A stretch of DNA of 9,896 bases from Desulfuromonadaceae bacterium (GTDB lineage: Bacteria; Desulfobacterota; Desulfuromonadia; Desulfuromonadales; Syntrophotaleaceae), in assembly GCA_021107335.1 (NCBI GenBank), contig JAIOSZ010000293.1, forward strand, positions 1 through 9,896. Direction: 5' to 3'. The translations under genes and the position numbers were made by a program. The notes below the pieces were generated by a model. The model made no database searches. It was not told where the DNA came from and worked only from the letters and a program-made list of their open reading frames with translations. Position 1 is the first letter of the stretch, and the number at the start of each line of letters is the position of its first letter. Shown here in pieces: positions 1 to 7,055 of this stretch.

Positions 1-156
1 CTTCAGGGTCAAGTTGTGTTCGGCCAATATTTCTAATATGCGTGGCGCCTTGCCGCCGGGATCGATGACCATCGCTTCACCGCTAACCGGGCAGCCCAAC
101 AAATAACAATTGACCTGCAGTTCCCCGGTTACCAGCGACTTCATCCACAAAGCCAT
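1..156 (-). CDS. MBL-fold metallo-hydrolase (glyoxalase II-like), N-terminal part only
   Basis: The gene starts at ATG 156-154 and runs off the left edge, so only 52 codons are visible. The translation begins MALWMKSLVTGEL and continues with QVNCYLLGC and then VIDPGG at residues 31-35. This is the usual first beta-hairpin of glyoxalase II-like metallo-beta-lactamase-fold hydrolases (LQVNCYxxG...A.VIDPGG). The metal-binding HxHxDH motif would lie outside the window, so neither activity nor substrate can be read. The ATG shares its A with the TGA stop of the upstream nuclease gene (TGATG), which points to translational coupling, and a GAGGGGG ribosome-binding site lies just before it inside the nuclease gene. 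An internal ATG at codon 5 is an alternative start. The family assignment is fairly safe; the function is not determined. Confidence 0.8.
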   Translation of the reverse strand, partial: MALWMKSLVTGELQVNCYLLGCPVSGEAMVIDPGGKAPRILEILAEHNLTLK

Positions 157-1238
157 CAGTTATCCCCCTCATCAAGTTGAGCAAAGAGGTTCATAGTCTT
201 TTCTTTCAGCTGGTCGGCCAGACTGAAACTGAGATCTCGATCCTTGGTTGCCGGTTGCTGACGACGCTTGGCCGGCTTTCCCTCTGCAACGGGCGGCGTC
301 ACCGGTTGCTCTGCGGGCGTCACCTCGTCCGCAAGGACCGGCTTCTCGCCGGTTTCCTTATAAAAATAACGATCGTAGATACGATGATAGCCGCTCCAGG
401 CTGCACCGTTGTCGGGCTCTTTCTGCAGATGGCTCTGCACACCGTTGATCTTACTGTCGAGATCGTCGAGATAATTGAGAATCACCGCCTCGAGAGTTTT
501 AGGCCTCTTCGGCGAACCATACTCGTACTGACCGTGATGAGAAAGCAACAGATGCTTCAGCAGCAGTCCGGCTGGCAGGGGAAAATCCTCCAGCTGGCGC
601 AATTTGGCTTCGATCATCTCCACGCCGAGCACGATGTGACCAAGCAGTTTGCCCGTATCGGTATAGCCAAAAGACCGTTCATAGCAGAGTTCGGCGACTT
701 TGCCGATATCGTGCAACAAGGCCCCGGTCAGCAGCAGGTCGCGCTGCACCCCAGGATAGCGACGGCCGATATCGTCGGCCAGTTGAGCCACCGCCAGGGA
801 GTGCTCCATCAATCCGCCAAGATAAGCATGGTGAATTGTCTTGGCTGCCGGTGCTTGTATAAAGTGCTGAAGAAACTCTTCATCGGCCAGAAAGGCCTCC
901 ATCAATTGGCGATAATGGGGAGTCTCCAAGCTGGCTACCAGCTGGCGTAATTCGGCCAGCATCTGTTCTACAGGCCGGGCGCTGACCGGCAGATAATCCG
1001 CCAGATCCACCTCTTGTTCAGGCATCTTTTCCAGACGCTGGACGACCAGTTGCATCTTGCCGAGATAGACACTGGCTTTGCCGGCCACCCGCACAAAATC
1101 GTCTTTATCAAACAGCCCCGATAGTTCCTCAACCCGATCCCATACCCGCCCCTCTACTTCACCGGTACGATCCATCAACTTCAAGGTCATATAGGGCTTG
1201 CCATTTTTGGGCATAGCGGTGGTCTTTTCCCGCACCAA
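156..1238 (-). CDS. YhaM-like 3'-5' exoribonuclease: OB-fold plus HD domain
   Basis: The protein has an N-terminal OB-fold nucleic-acid-binding region (about residues 1-72, with NGKPYMTLKLMDRTGEVEGRVWD) followed by an HD phosphohydrolase domain. The metal ligands are visible: H136/H137 and H146 in HHAYLGGLMEHS, H176-D177 in LLHDIGK, H201, H234/H235 in SHHGQ and D258/D259/D261 in LDDLDSK. The order OB then HD is that of YhaM/Cbf1-type 3'-5' exonucleases, which degrade RNA and some single-stranded DNA in the cytosol. A Pro/Lys/Arg-rich linker (about 305-335) and an amphipathic tail end the protein. The start is a problem. The TTG at 1238-1236 is the only start-type codon between the in-frame TAA at 1277-1275 and the conserved core, and it has no well-placed ribosome-binding site. 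The family-like sequence IKERDQFNGQFLV lies upstream of it in the same frame, so the native N-terminus is probably longer and the reading frame damaged or misread. The stop codon overlaps the next gene's ATG. Confidence 0.85.
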   Translation of the reverse strand: MVREKTTAMPKNGKPYMTLKLMDRTGEVEGRVWDRVEELSGLFDKDDFVRVAGKASVYLGKMQLVVQRLEKMPEQEVDLADYLPVSARPVEQMLAELRQLVASLETPHYRQLMEAFLADEEFLQHFIQAPAAKTIHHAYLGGLMEHSLAVAQLADDIGRRYPGVQRDLLLTGALLHDIGKVAELCYERSFGYTDTGKLLGHIVLGVEMIEAKLRQLEDFPLPAGLLLKHLLLSHHGQYEYGSPKRPKTLEAVILNYLDDLDSKINGVQSHLQKEPDNGAAWSGYHRIYDRYFYKETGEKPVLADEVTPAEQPVTPPVAEGKPAKRRQQPATKDRDLSFSLADQLKEKTMNLFAQLDEGDN

Positions 1239-2884
1239 AAATTGGCCATTAAATTGATCCCGTTCCTTAATCTGTTATACGTAAAGCTCTTACAACGACG
1301 ACTCCTGTTGGTTGCTGTTTCTGCAATCTGCTCGGCGACCTTGAGACCATCCAAAGCAGCGCTCATGATTCCTCCCGCGTAACCGGCTCCTTCGCCGGCG
1401 GGATATAGTCCGGATTGATGCAGGGCCTGGCCATCCGCCTGCCGCAAGATACGCAGCGGCGCTGAAGTGCGGGTTTCGACACCGACCAAGGTTGCCTCAG
1501 CCGTGATAAAGCCCCGCATGCGACGCTCAAAATGAGGTAGCGCTCGGCGCATAGCAGTACTGACAAAGTCTGGCAAAACCTGCTGCAGGTCCCATTCTCG
1601 CACCCCGGGACGGCAGGAAGAGTTCAAAGGCCCTTTGCCGCGGCCGAGAAACGAGAGTAGATTTTGCGCTGGTGCTCGATAATCGCTACCGCCGGCGGCA
1701 AAAGCCTCCTCCTCCCAGCGGCGCTGAAAGCGCATTCCAGCCAGGGGATCGGTCGCACCGAAATCTTCGGGACGCACCGCCACCACCAGGGCACTATTAC
1801 TGTAAGGACCATTGCGCAATCTATTGCTCATGCCGTTAACCACCAGCCCCTGCGACTCGGATGCAGCCAGCACCACCTCTCCCCCGGGACACATACAGAA
1901 GGAATAGATACCGCGCTTGGTCTCTGGGTCGTTGTAGGTCAGGGCATATTCAGCCGTCGGCAATTGCGGATGGCGGCGATGTCGGTACTGTATAAAATTA
2001 ATCAACTCCGCTGGATGCTCGACCCGCAGGCCGATAGCAAAGGGCTTGCTTTCTAAGGCCACGCTCTGCTTAGACAACATGCCATAGGTGTCGCGAGCGC
2101 TGTGACCGGTAGCAAGCACCAGACTGTCGCAGGGGAATTCTTCCTGTTGATTGAGAACCGCCCCCTGTATGCTTCCAGCGCTAATGGTCAGGTCGGTCAG
2201 GCAGGTATCGAAGCGAATCTCCACCCCGAGCCGCAACAGCTCGCGGCGAAAGTTGATCAGTACCAGTCGCAGCCGATCGCTACCGACATGGGGCTTGGCC
2301 TGACTGAGAATCTCTTCGCTGGCGCCAAAACCGACCAGGGTCTGCAGCACATAGCCACCCCAGGGATGTTTGACACGGGTATTGAGCTTACCGTCGGAAA
2401 AGGTCCCGGCGCCGCCTTCGCCGAACTGAATGTTGCTGGTCGGATCGAAGGGACCACCGGAGCGAAACCGGTTAACGGCCAGCACCCGCCGTTCCACCGG
2501 CTCACCGCGCTCGATAAGGGTGACCTGAAAACCATGACGAGCCAAACTCAGGGCGGCAAAGAGGCCCGCCGGTCCCATACCGACCACCAGCACTCGATGG
2601 TGCCGCTCCAAAGAAGCGATATCCGGCACCGCGGGAGGTTGCCAGAGACTCAGCCGCCGGTTAGTGCCTTGACGAGCCAGCAGTGTTACTTCATCGGCCA
2701 CATCGAAAACAACAGAAAAGATGCGCAGTACCTTCGGCTTGCGCCGGGCATCAATAGCCCTGCGTACAACCTTAAAAGCATGCAGATCTTCCCGTTCCAG
2801 GCCTAGTTCTGCGGCCACCCTGACCGGCAGCAGCGATTCATCTTCATCGAGACCCAAAGCGATCTCACGCAACTGCAGAGCCAT
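1187..2884 (-). CDS. FAD-dependent dehydrogenase of the COG2509 family
   Basis: This is a large cytosolic flavoprotein of unknown substrate. A short N-terminal domain (residues 1-90) precedes a Rossmann FAD/NAD-binding motif, VLVVGMGPAGLFAALSLA, with GMGPAG at 102-107 and an acidic ERGE at the end of the second strand. Further signatures are NIQFGEGGAGTFSDGKL (151-167), the second nucleotide-binding ATGHSARD (258-265), and the C-terminal FAD-contacting AGEGAGYAGGIMSAALDGL (496-514). These fit the uncharacterised FAD-dependent dehydrogenases of COG2509. I chose ATG 2884, 8 nt after TAAGGAGGG (2900-2892), over TTG 2887. The family core ends near KVAEQIAE (about 522), but the frame stays open for a further 43 or so residues, basic and low in family character, that overlap the start of the nuclease gene. 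This tail is probably the result of a lost base near 1310-1316. A native stop near 1292 in the adjacent frame would give a normal-length protein. Confidence 0.88.
   Translation of the reverse strand: MALQLREIALGLDEDESLLPVRVAAELGLEREDLHAFKVVRRAIDARRKPKVLRIFSVVFDVADEVTLLARQGTNRRLSLWQPPAVPDIASLERHHRVLVVGMGPAGLFAALSLARHGFQVTLIERGEPVERRVLAVNRFRSGGPFDPTSNIQFGEGGAGTFSDGKLNTRVKHPWGGYVLQTLVGFGASEEILSQAKPHVGSDRLRLVLINFRRELLRLGVEIRFDTCLTDLTISAGSIQGAVLNQQEEFPCDSLVLATGHSARDTYGMLSKQSVALESKPFAIGLRVEHPAELINFIQYRHRRHPQLPTAEYALTYNDPETKRGIYSFCMCPGGEVVLAASESQGLVVNGMSNRLRNGPYSNSALVVAVRPEDFGATDPLAGMRFQRRWEEEAFAAGGSDYRAPAQNLLSFLGRGKGPLNSSCRPGVREWDLQQVLPDFVSTAMRRALPHFERRMRGFITAEATLVGVETRTSAPLRILRQADGQALHQSGLYPAGEGAGYAGGIMSAALDGLKVAEQIAETATNRSRRCKSFTYNRLRNGINLMANFWCGKRPPLCPKMASPI
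1302..1306 (-). promoter_or_regulatory. Shine-Dalgarno AGGAG without a clean start codon, before the YhaM-like gene
   Basis: AGGAG occurs on the minus strand at 1306-1302. Seven nucleotides downstream, a TTG at 1295-1293 lies in the nuclease frame, but it is followed at once by TAA (1292-1290) and by a second TAA (1277-1275). It is the only good ribosome-binding site near the nuclease gene, so it probably marks the original start. If so, one or more bases between it and 1275 differ from the functional gene. Confidence 0.4.
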
Positions 2885-2977
2885 CAACCAGCCCTCCTTA
2901 AGATTTGCGCCGGGAATGGCGCAGAGGTTTTCGCTGGAGTAGGACCACCCAGCGTGTCTCGATCGGCGAAACAGAGA

Positions 2978-4140
2978 TTATGCCACGGGAAATTCAATTT
3001 GGAAAACGGTGCCTTGCCCTAGTTCACTCTGCGCCTTAATATGCCCCTGGTAAGTTTTAACGATACGCAGCACCACCGACAGACCAAAACCGGTCCCCTT
3101 GGGCTTGGTGGTATAAAACGGGTCAAATATCTTGCTGAGATTCTCTGGGGAGATCCCCTGACCGGTGTCGCTGACCTCAATCTGAAGGCGGTCCCGGTCT
3201 CGAGCCAGCGAATCCCTAATTTGCCTCCCTGACGCATTTCATAAATAGCGTTGGTAAACAGATTGGTAAAAATCTGTTCCACTTCGACATTATTAGCCTT
3301 AATAGGCGGTAACCCCGTTTCCAACTCACAGATCAGCTTGATATTATGGGCCTCAAGCTGCTCATTTAGATTCGACAGGATACGCTCAATAACCTCCTGT
3401 AAAAAAACCGGTTGTGTCGCTCCTCGCGGCTGCTTGCTGGAGGCCAACAATTGGATCAAGATGTCGTCGATGCGATCCACCTCGCCGAGGAGTTTATCGA
3501 TATAGCCGGCCCTTTCTGGATCATCGGCCAGAACAGGCTTGAGTAGCTGGGAAAACAGACTAATGGCATTGAGGGGATTGCGAATCTCATGGGCCATCCC
3601 TGCGGCCAAATGCCCGAGAGTCGCCAGCTTTTCAGCTTGCAAGATTTCCGCATGAGCCTGCTCCAGCTCCAGCGTTTTTTCCGCAACCCGCCGTTCCAGT
3701 TCACTGTTCCAGCCCTTGATTTCGTTAAGCAACCGTTCCCGCTCCAGACGCAGTTCACGGTTATGAATTTCAATGCGCCGAATTCGCAGAACATTATCAA
3801 TTCGGTCGATCAGATCCTGGTTTCTGAAGGGTTTTAAAATATAATCGGCCGCGCCGGCCTTCATAACCTCGACAGCAATTTGCTCGTTCCCTCTGCCGGT
3901 CAGCATAATAACGTAGGTATCGGGAAAACGCTGGCGCATCTCTCGCAGCGTAGTCATGCCGTCCATACCGGGCATCATGTAATCGAGGAGCACCAGACAC
4001 GGTTTTTCCCGCTCGGCCGTCGCCAGGCATTCCTCGCCACTTTCAGCGGTAATGACTTCGTAGCCACGGGTGGTGAGCAACATGACTGCAAGATCGAGGA
4101 TAAGCGTTTCATCATCGACCACCAATATCCGACCGGACAT
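2978..4140 (-). CDS. Receiver-histidine kinase protein, frameshifted in the ATPase domain
   Basis: This is a cytosolic two-component protein with a receiver first and a kinase second. The receiver spans residues 1-118 (acidic pair D9/D10, phospho-acceptor D53 in LLDYMMPGMDG, T81, K103). A coiled coil follows (about 120-170), then a HisKA dimerisation domain with H184 in GMAHEIRNPLNA, and the start of the HATPase domain with N-box N293/N297. After LGIR (codon CGC at 3210-3208) the frame breaks and the unshifted reading runs into unrelated sequence until a stop at 3019. The adjacent frame from GCT 3205 reads ARDRDRLQIEVSDTGQGI, the F box IFDPFYTTK and the G2 box GTGFGL, and ends at TAA 2980-2978. 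One missing base, for example CGC[C]TGGCT, restores a 387-residue protein. ATG 4140 follows GGAGGT by 7 nt and is preferred to ATG 4164. No sensor or membrane segment is present, so the input is likely phosphotransfer to the receiver. It is either a true mutation or a sequencing error. Confidence 0.85.
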
Positions 4141-4187
4141 GCCTGTACCTCCATACTTGCTCATTTTACTACCTTAAAAGCCCACCT

Positions 4188-4217
4188 ACCATAACCTTTG
4201 ACAGGGTTTTTTTGCAA
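4188..4217 (-). promoter_or_regulatory. Candidate sigma-70 promoter for the receiver-kinase gene
   Basis: On the minus strand TTGCAA (4217-4212) is followed after 18 bases by TATGGT (4193-4188). The predicted start near 4181 would leave a leader of about 40 nt before ATG 4140. The site lies between the uspA terminator and the kinase gene, where a new promoter is expected. The boxes are only moderate matches (4 of 6 each), so this is an inference. Confidence 0.35.
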
Positions 4218-4258
4218 GGACAAAGCCCTACGGAAAAAACAGCCGACCACAAAGCAAA

Positions 4259-4276
4259 AGCAGCCCTAAGGCTGCT
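4259..4276 (-). terminator. Rho-independent terminator after the universal stress gene
   Basis: A perfect 7-bp stem (AGCAGCC with GGCTGCT) closes a 4-nt loop. Read on the minus strand it is followed by the T-rich run TTTGCTTTG. It lies 50 nt past the stop of the universal stress gene and before the kinase gene's candidate promoter, so it separates two transcription units. The T run is interrupted, so efficiency is uncertain. Confidence 0.6.
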
Positions 4277-4325
4277 CTGCATCACGTTTTCTCAACCGAC
4301 CATATAGCTGCTAAACTACTGGAAA

Positions 4326-4772
4326 CTACCCTGCATAGCGAATGGTCATTACCGGCACAGCTGACTTGCGCACCACCTTCTCCGCCGTGCTGCCAAACAG
4401 CACATGATCCAAGCCGCTGCGACCATGAGTCCCCATCACAATCAGGTCGGCGGAGACCTCCTCGGCCTTTTTAATAATCTCGTCGTAGTGAATCCCCGGA
4501 ACAATAAAGGATTCGTAGTTGTCGTATTCCTGCAGATTGCCCCGACAGAACTTATCCATCATCTTTCGCGCACCCTGTTCGATCTCGTCCTCGAGGGTTT
4601 CAAAAGAGATATGCGGCACGTAGAAACCACGCAAATCGACCGGCTCATTGATGACATGAACGACCAACAGTAAGGCCTGGTACTTTATGGCCAGATCTCG
4701 GGCATATTCAAAAGCATAGGCCGAGTTTTCAGAAAAATCGCTGGCAAACAGAATAGTCTTGAATTCTTTCAT
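4326..4772 (-). CDS. Universal stress protein, UspA family
   Basis: This is a single-domain, 148-residue cytosolic protein with the alpha/beta nucleotide-binding Usp fold. The N-terminal strand TILFASDFSENS carries the conserved Asp at 12. The ATP-binding signature is complete: GTHGRSG at 114-120, then GST at 127-129, followed by the typical ending VVRKSAVPVMTIR. This is the pattern G-2X-G-9X-G(S/T) of ATP-binding Usp proteins. Its length is normal for the family. Start ATG 4772-4770 follows GGAGG by 4 nt. The response regulator gene ends 91 nt upstream and no terminator separates the two, so they may be co-transcribed; a terminator follows the gene. Usp proteins bind ATP and help cells survive arrest and stress, but the exact partner here cannot be read from sequence. 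Confidence 0.93.
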   Translation of the reverse strand: MKEFKTILFASDFSENSAYAFEYARDLAIKYQALLLVVHVINEPVDLRGFYVPHISFETLEDEIEQGARKMMDKFCRGNLQEYDNYESFIVPGIHYDEIIKKAEEVSADLIVMGTHGRSGLDHVLFGSTAEKVVRKSAVPVMTIRYAG

Positions 4773-4863
4773 TGTGCCTCCATACGGTGCTTGCGATTTA
4801 TCGCCAATTCTCCTTTTGAGACCATGGCATATGCTTGAAAACAGCCAACGAGGAGATCATCCG

Positions 4864-5256
4864 CTAATTGGCCCTGACCGCCTTTTGCTCGGTGAGCATT
4901 TTGTTCATGACAATCCGTAACTCATCCAGCTTTATCGGCTTGTTGATATATTCATAGGCCCCTAGATGAATCGCCTCCAGATAAGACTCGACCCCGCCAT
5001 GGGCAGTCACCATGATAACCTGAGTGCTGGGATAATGGCGATTGAGTTCCCGTAAAAAATTCATCCCGTTCATTTCAGGCATCTGTAGGTCGCTGATCAC
5101 CACCTGCACATTCTGCCGCTGTAAAAAATCAAGAGCCTCTCGACCATTGGCCACACTGTCAACCCGATAGCCTTCCTGCTCCAGAATCTTGCTGAGGCCG
5201 ATTCGAGCGTTCTCTTCATCGTCTACGACCAGTACTCTACTATCTCGTTGTTCCAC
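4864..5256 (-). CDS. Single-domain response regulator (CheY-like receiver)
   Basis: The 130-residue protein consists of one receiver domain. It shows the acidic pair D12/D13 in VDDEE, phospho-acceptor D56 in VISDLQMPEMNG, switch T84 in VTAHGG and K106 in INKPIKLDEL. The family resembles the receivers of NtrC-type regulators, but no AAA+ or DNA-binding domain follows, so output is likely through protein contact or phosphotransfer. I chose GTG 5256-5254 because AAGGGGAGG lies 5 nt before it. The frame is open further upstream to 5337, but that stretch holds the likely promoter and does not look like protein. The nearby receiver-kinase and the universal stress protein are plausible functional partners; the phosphodonor is unknown. 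Confidence 0.9.
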   Translation of the reverse strand: MEQRDSRVLVVDDEENARIGLSKILEQEGYRVDSVANGREALDFLQRQNVQVVISDLQMPEMNGMNFLRELNRHYPSTQVIMVTAHGGVESYLEAIHLGAYEYINKPIKLDELRIVMNKMLTEQKAVRAN

Positions 5257-5294
5257 CGCTACCTCCCCTTGCTTTTCACTGTTGGCCTGCAAAA

Positions 5295-5322
5295 AGTCTA
5301 CCATTTGCCGCAAGGCTGTCAA
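5295..5322 (-). promoter_or_regulatory. Sigma-70-type promoter of the response regulator-uspA unit
   Basis: On the minus strand a perfect -35 box TTGACA (5322-5317) is followed after 16 bases by TAGACT (5300-5295). Transcription would begin near 5288, about 30 nt before GTG 5256 and its ribosome-binding site. This is the best promoter match in the window, and it supports the shorter start of the response regulator. Confidence 0.55.
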
Positions 5323-5419
5323 GCAACGGAATAACACCGTATAAGAAAAATAAATCTTTGCTTTCAGATACTTACTATGTCTACAAGAATGGAAAAATCC
5401 CCGTCAGGAACCTGAAAAC

Positions 5420-6235
5420 TCAAGTTTCCCCCTGCCAGAGGAGAATTAATTGGAGGATCAGTTCAGCAAGGGCAGAGCCCCCGCTCCGACCAACAGCCAG
5501 GACCTCTTGATGACTCAGAGGAGAAGTACTTAGCCCCGCCGCCCGGTTGGCCACATAGGACAGCCCCGCTACCCGCATTCCCAGGTATTTTCCCATGATC
5601 GCTTCGGGCACCGTGGACATGGAGACAGCATCGGCGCCAAGCAGACCCAGGGCTCGTATTTCGGCGGGGGTTTCGTAGGAGGGGCCGGGCAGAGCCGCCA
5701 GCACGCCCTGGGTGAAACCAATACCCCGCTGACGAGCAAAGGACTGTAGCGCCGCATAGTGCTGCTGATCGTAGAGCTGCGATAGATCGAGAAAGGGATT
5801 GTTGGGCTGCCCCCGCAAAGGATTGTCGCCCAGTAGATTAATGTGATCAGAAATGGCCATGAAGTGACCCGGCAGCAGATCCTGACGTATCCCGCCGACG
5901 GCATTGGTCAGCAGCAGAAACCGGCAACCGAGCAGTTTAGCCAACTGCACCGGCGCGCAGACCTTTCGGGCACTAAGTCCCTGATAGAGGTGAAAACGGC
6001 CCTGAAAAACCAGTACCCGCCAGCCTAGCAGGTTACCGGCGAGCAATTGCCCCGCGTGCCCGGCGAGTTCGGTGTGAGGAAAGCAGGTATAGTCCCCATA
6101 GGGGAAAACCTGCCTTCCCTCCAGATTTTCTGCGGCGGCGCCAAGGCCTGAACCAAGCACTACTGCCAAATCAAAAGGTGCCTTGCCCAGCCTTTGCTGA
6201 ACCGCCTTCTTTAGCTGCTCGAAGCCACCTGCCAT
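5420..6235 (-). CDS. Purine nucleoside phosphorylase, trimeric PNP/MTAP family
   Basis: The enzyme cleaves purine nucleosides with phosphate to the free base and ribose-1-phosphate in the cytosol (purine salvage). Of 271 residues, the phosphate loop LGSGLG is at 27-32, GRFHLYQG at 79-86, TNAVGG at 110-115, SDHINL at 129-134, GPSYETPAE at 184-192 and STVPEA at 207-212. N230 in VANRAAG and H242 in the SHQEV region match the base- and ribose-binding Asn and His of mammalian-type PNP. The Glu of the YETPAE motif together with this Asn favours 6-oxopurines (inosine, guanosine). Length is typical for the trimeric class. ATG 6235 is preceded by AGGAGGG at 6 nt. The gene is the last of a four-gene cluster, 23 nt after the TPR lipoprotein gene. 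The exact substrate range is inferred. Confidence 0.92.
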   Translation of the reverse strand: MAGGFEQLKKAVQQRLGKAPFDLAVVLGSGLGAAAENLEGRQVFPYGDYTCFPHTELAGHAGQLLAGNLLGWRVLVFQGRFHLYQGLSARKVCAPVQLAKLLGCRFLLLTNAVGGIRQDLLPGHFMAISDHINLLGDNPLRGQPNNPFLDLSQLYDQQHYAALQSFARQRGIGFTQGVLAALPGPSYETPAEIRALGLLGADAVSMSTVPEAIMGKYLGMRVAGLSYVANRAAGLSTSPLSHQEVLAVGRSGGSALAELILQLILLWQGET

Positions 6236-6258
6236 GGGTGCCCTCCTAAGGGAACAAC

Positions 6259-7005
6259 CTACTGAAGTAACTCCAGGTAGTGCTCGGCTTGTTCAGCCAG
6301 TTCTGAGGATGGTGATAGTTTTAGCACATTACGAAAGTATTGCACCGCTTCGGTCGGGCTGTCTGCTTTCATATGGGCCAGACCGAGTTGAAAATGGGTG
6401 CGGATGTTATTGCCATTGAGTTTCAACGCCTGCTGAAATTCTCCCAGTGCCCGATCAGTTTTACCCATGGCATAGTAGGTTTCGCCAAGGCGCAGATGGG
6501 CCTCATCGTAGCGTGGGTTTTGCCTTAAGGCCTTGCGGTAGGCGTTGGTCGCTTCAAGATATTCCCGCTTCTGAAAGTTGGCATAGCCGAGACCGGTAAA
6601 GGAAACCTCCGAGCTGGTAAACATCAGATTGGAGGCCGCCTTGCCGAAATAATGGATGGCATCATCCAGACGCTGCATATTAAGGTATAAATCACCTAGA
6701 TTGTTTTCGATCAGCGAATCATCGGGCCGCAATTGCAGGGCCCGAAGATAGTATCCTTCGGCCTCGGCAAAAGCGCCCTTAAGCTGATACGCGCGTCCCA
6801 GACCAACCAGAATATCGACGCTATGGGCGTCCGCTTTATGGGCCATGTGAAATTCCTGCAGCGCGCGGCTGGCGTCACCTTCCTGCAGATAGGAAACACC
6901 AAGAATGTAGTGAACGTCCTCCTGCTGCGAGGAGCTTTTCTGAGGTTCTGCACAGCCAACCAACAAACCGCACAAGATTAGGATAACCGCCGAGCTGAAA
7001 CGCAT
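6259..7005 (-). CDS. TPR-repeat outer-membrane lipoprotein, PilF/PilW-like
   Basis: This is a 248-residue lipoprotein. MRF plus a hydrophobic stretch ends in the lipobox LLVGC with acylated C18, followed by Ala, so there is no inner-membrane retention Asp at +2 and outer-membrane sorting is expected. The rest is a chain of about six tetratricopeptide repeats from residue 31 on (for example YLQEGDASRALQEFHMAH, AYQLKGAFAEAEGYYLRAL, LYLNMQRLDDAIHYFGKA, TYYAMGKTDRALGEFQQAL). The arrangement, including the longer insert SNLMFTSSEV between repeats, resembles PilF/PilW, the pilotin-like proteins that help assemble type IV pilus secretins. I chose ATG 7005, 4 nt after GGAGG, because it puts the signal peptide at the N-terminus; the frame extends upstream by 10 codons without signal character. 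No pilus gene is nearby, so a pilus role is only a family-based suggestion. Confidence 0.82.
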   Translation of the reverse strand: MRFSSAVILILCGLLVGCAEPQKSSSQQEDVHYILGVSYLQEGDASRALQEFHMAHKADAHSVDILVGLGRAYQLKGAFAEAEGYYLRALQLRPDDSLIENNLGDLYLNMQRLDDAIHYFGKAASNLMFTSSEVSFTGLGYANFQKREYLEATNAYRKALRQNPRYDEAHLRLGETYYAMGKTDRALGEFQQALKLNGNNIRTHFQLGLAHMKADSPTEAVQYFRNVLKLSPSSELAEQAEHYLELLQ

Positions 7006-7055
7006 AGATCCTCCGGCACTGCCGCACAGATTCAAACCCAGGCGACCAAAAGTAA

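Noticed and set aside
177..950. 257-codon plus-strand reading frame opposite the YhaM-like gene
   Set aside because: It is the antisense of a strongly supported OB/HD protein and shows no domain or ribosome-binding site.
1275..1292. Two in-frame TAA codons as sense codons (recoding) in the nuclease gene
   Set aside because: TAA ends mtnP, rlmN and the repaired kinase in this window, so it is a normal stop here. Lost bases or gene damage are simpler.
2102..2806. 234-codon plus-strand reading frame opposite the dehydrogenase
   Set aside because: It is a shadow of the conserved FAD-binding gene; the translation has no recognisable family.
4791..4804. GCGAT/ATCGC inverted repeat in the uspA leader as an operator
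   Set aside because: The arms are only 5 bp and there is no second copy or nearby regulator to support it.
4824..4856. Possible sigma-54 promoter before the universal stress gene (GG and GC cores 10 bp apart in TTGGCTGTTTTCAAGCA)
   Set aside because: Only the GG/GC cores match; the remaining consensus positions do not, and one such match is expected by chance.
5257..5337. N-terminal extension of the response regulator by 27 codons
   Set aside because: The stretch contains a TTGACA/TAGACT promoter, lies before a strong ribosome-binding site at GTG 5256, and has no receiver homology.
5393..5415. Possible terminator after the PNP-like gene
   Set aside because: The stem is only 5 bp (TCAGG/CCTGA) and the five-T run begins 6 nt after it, too weak to call.
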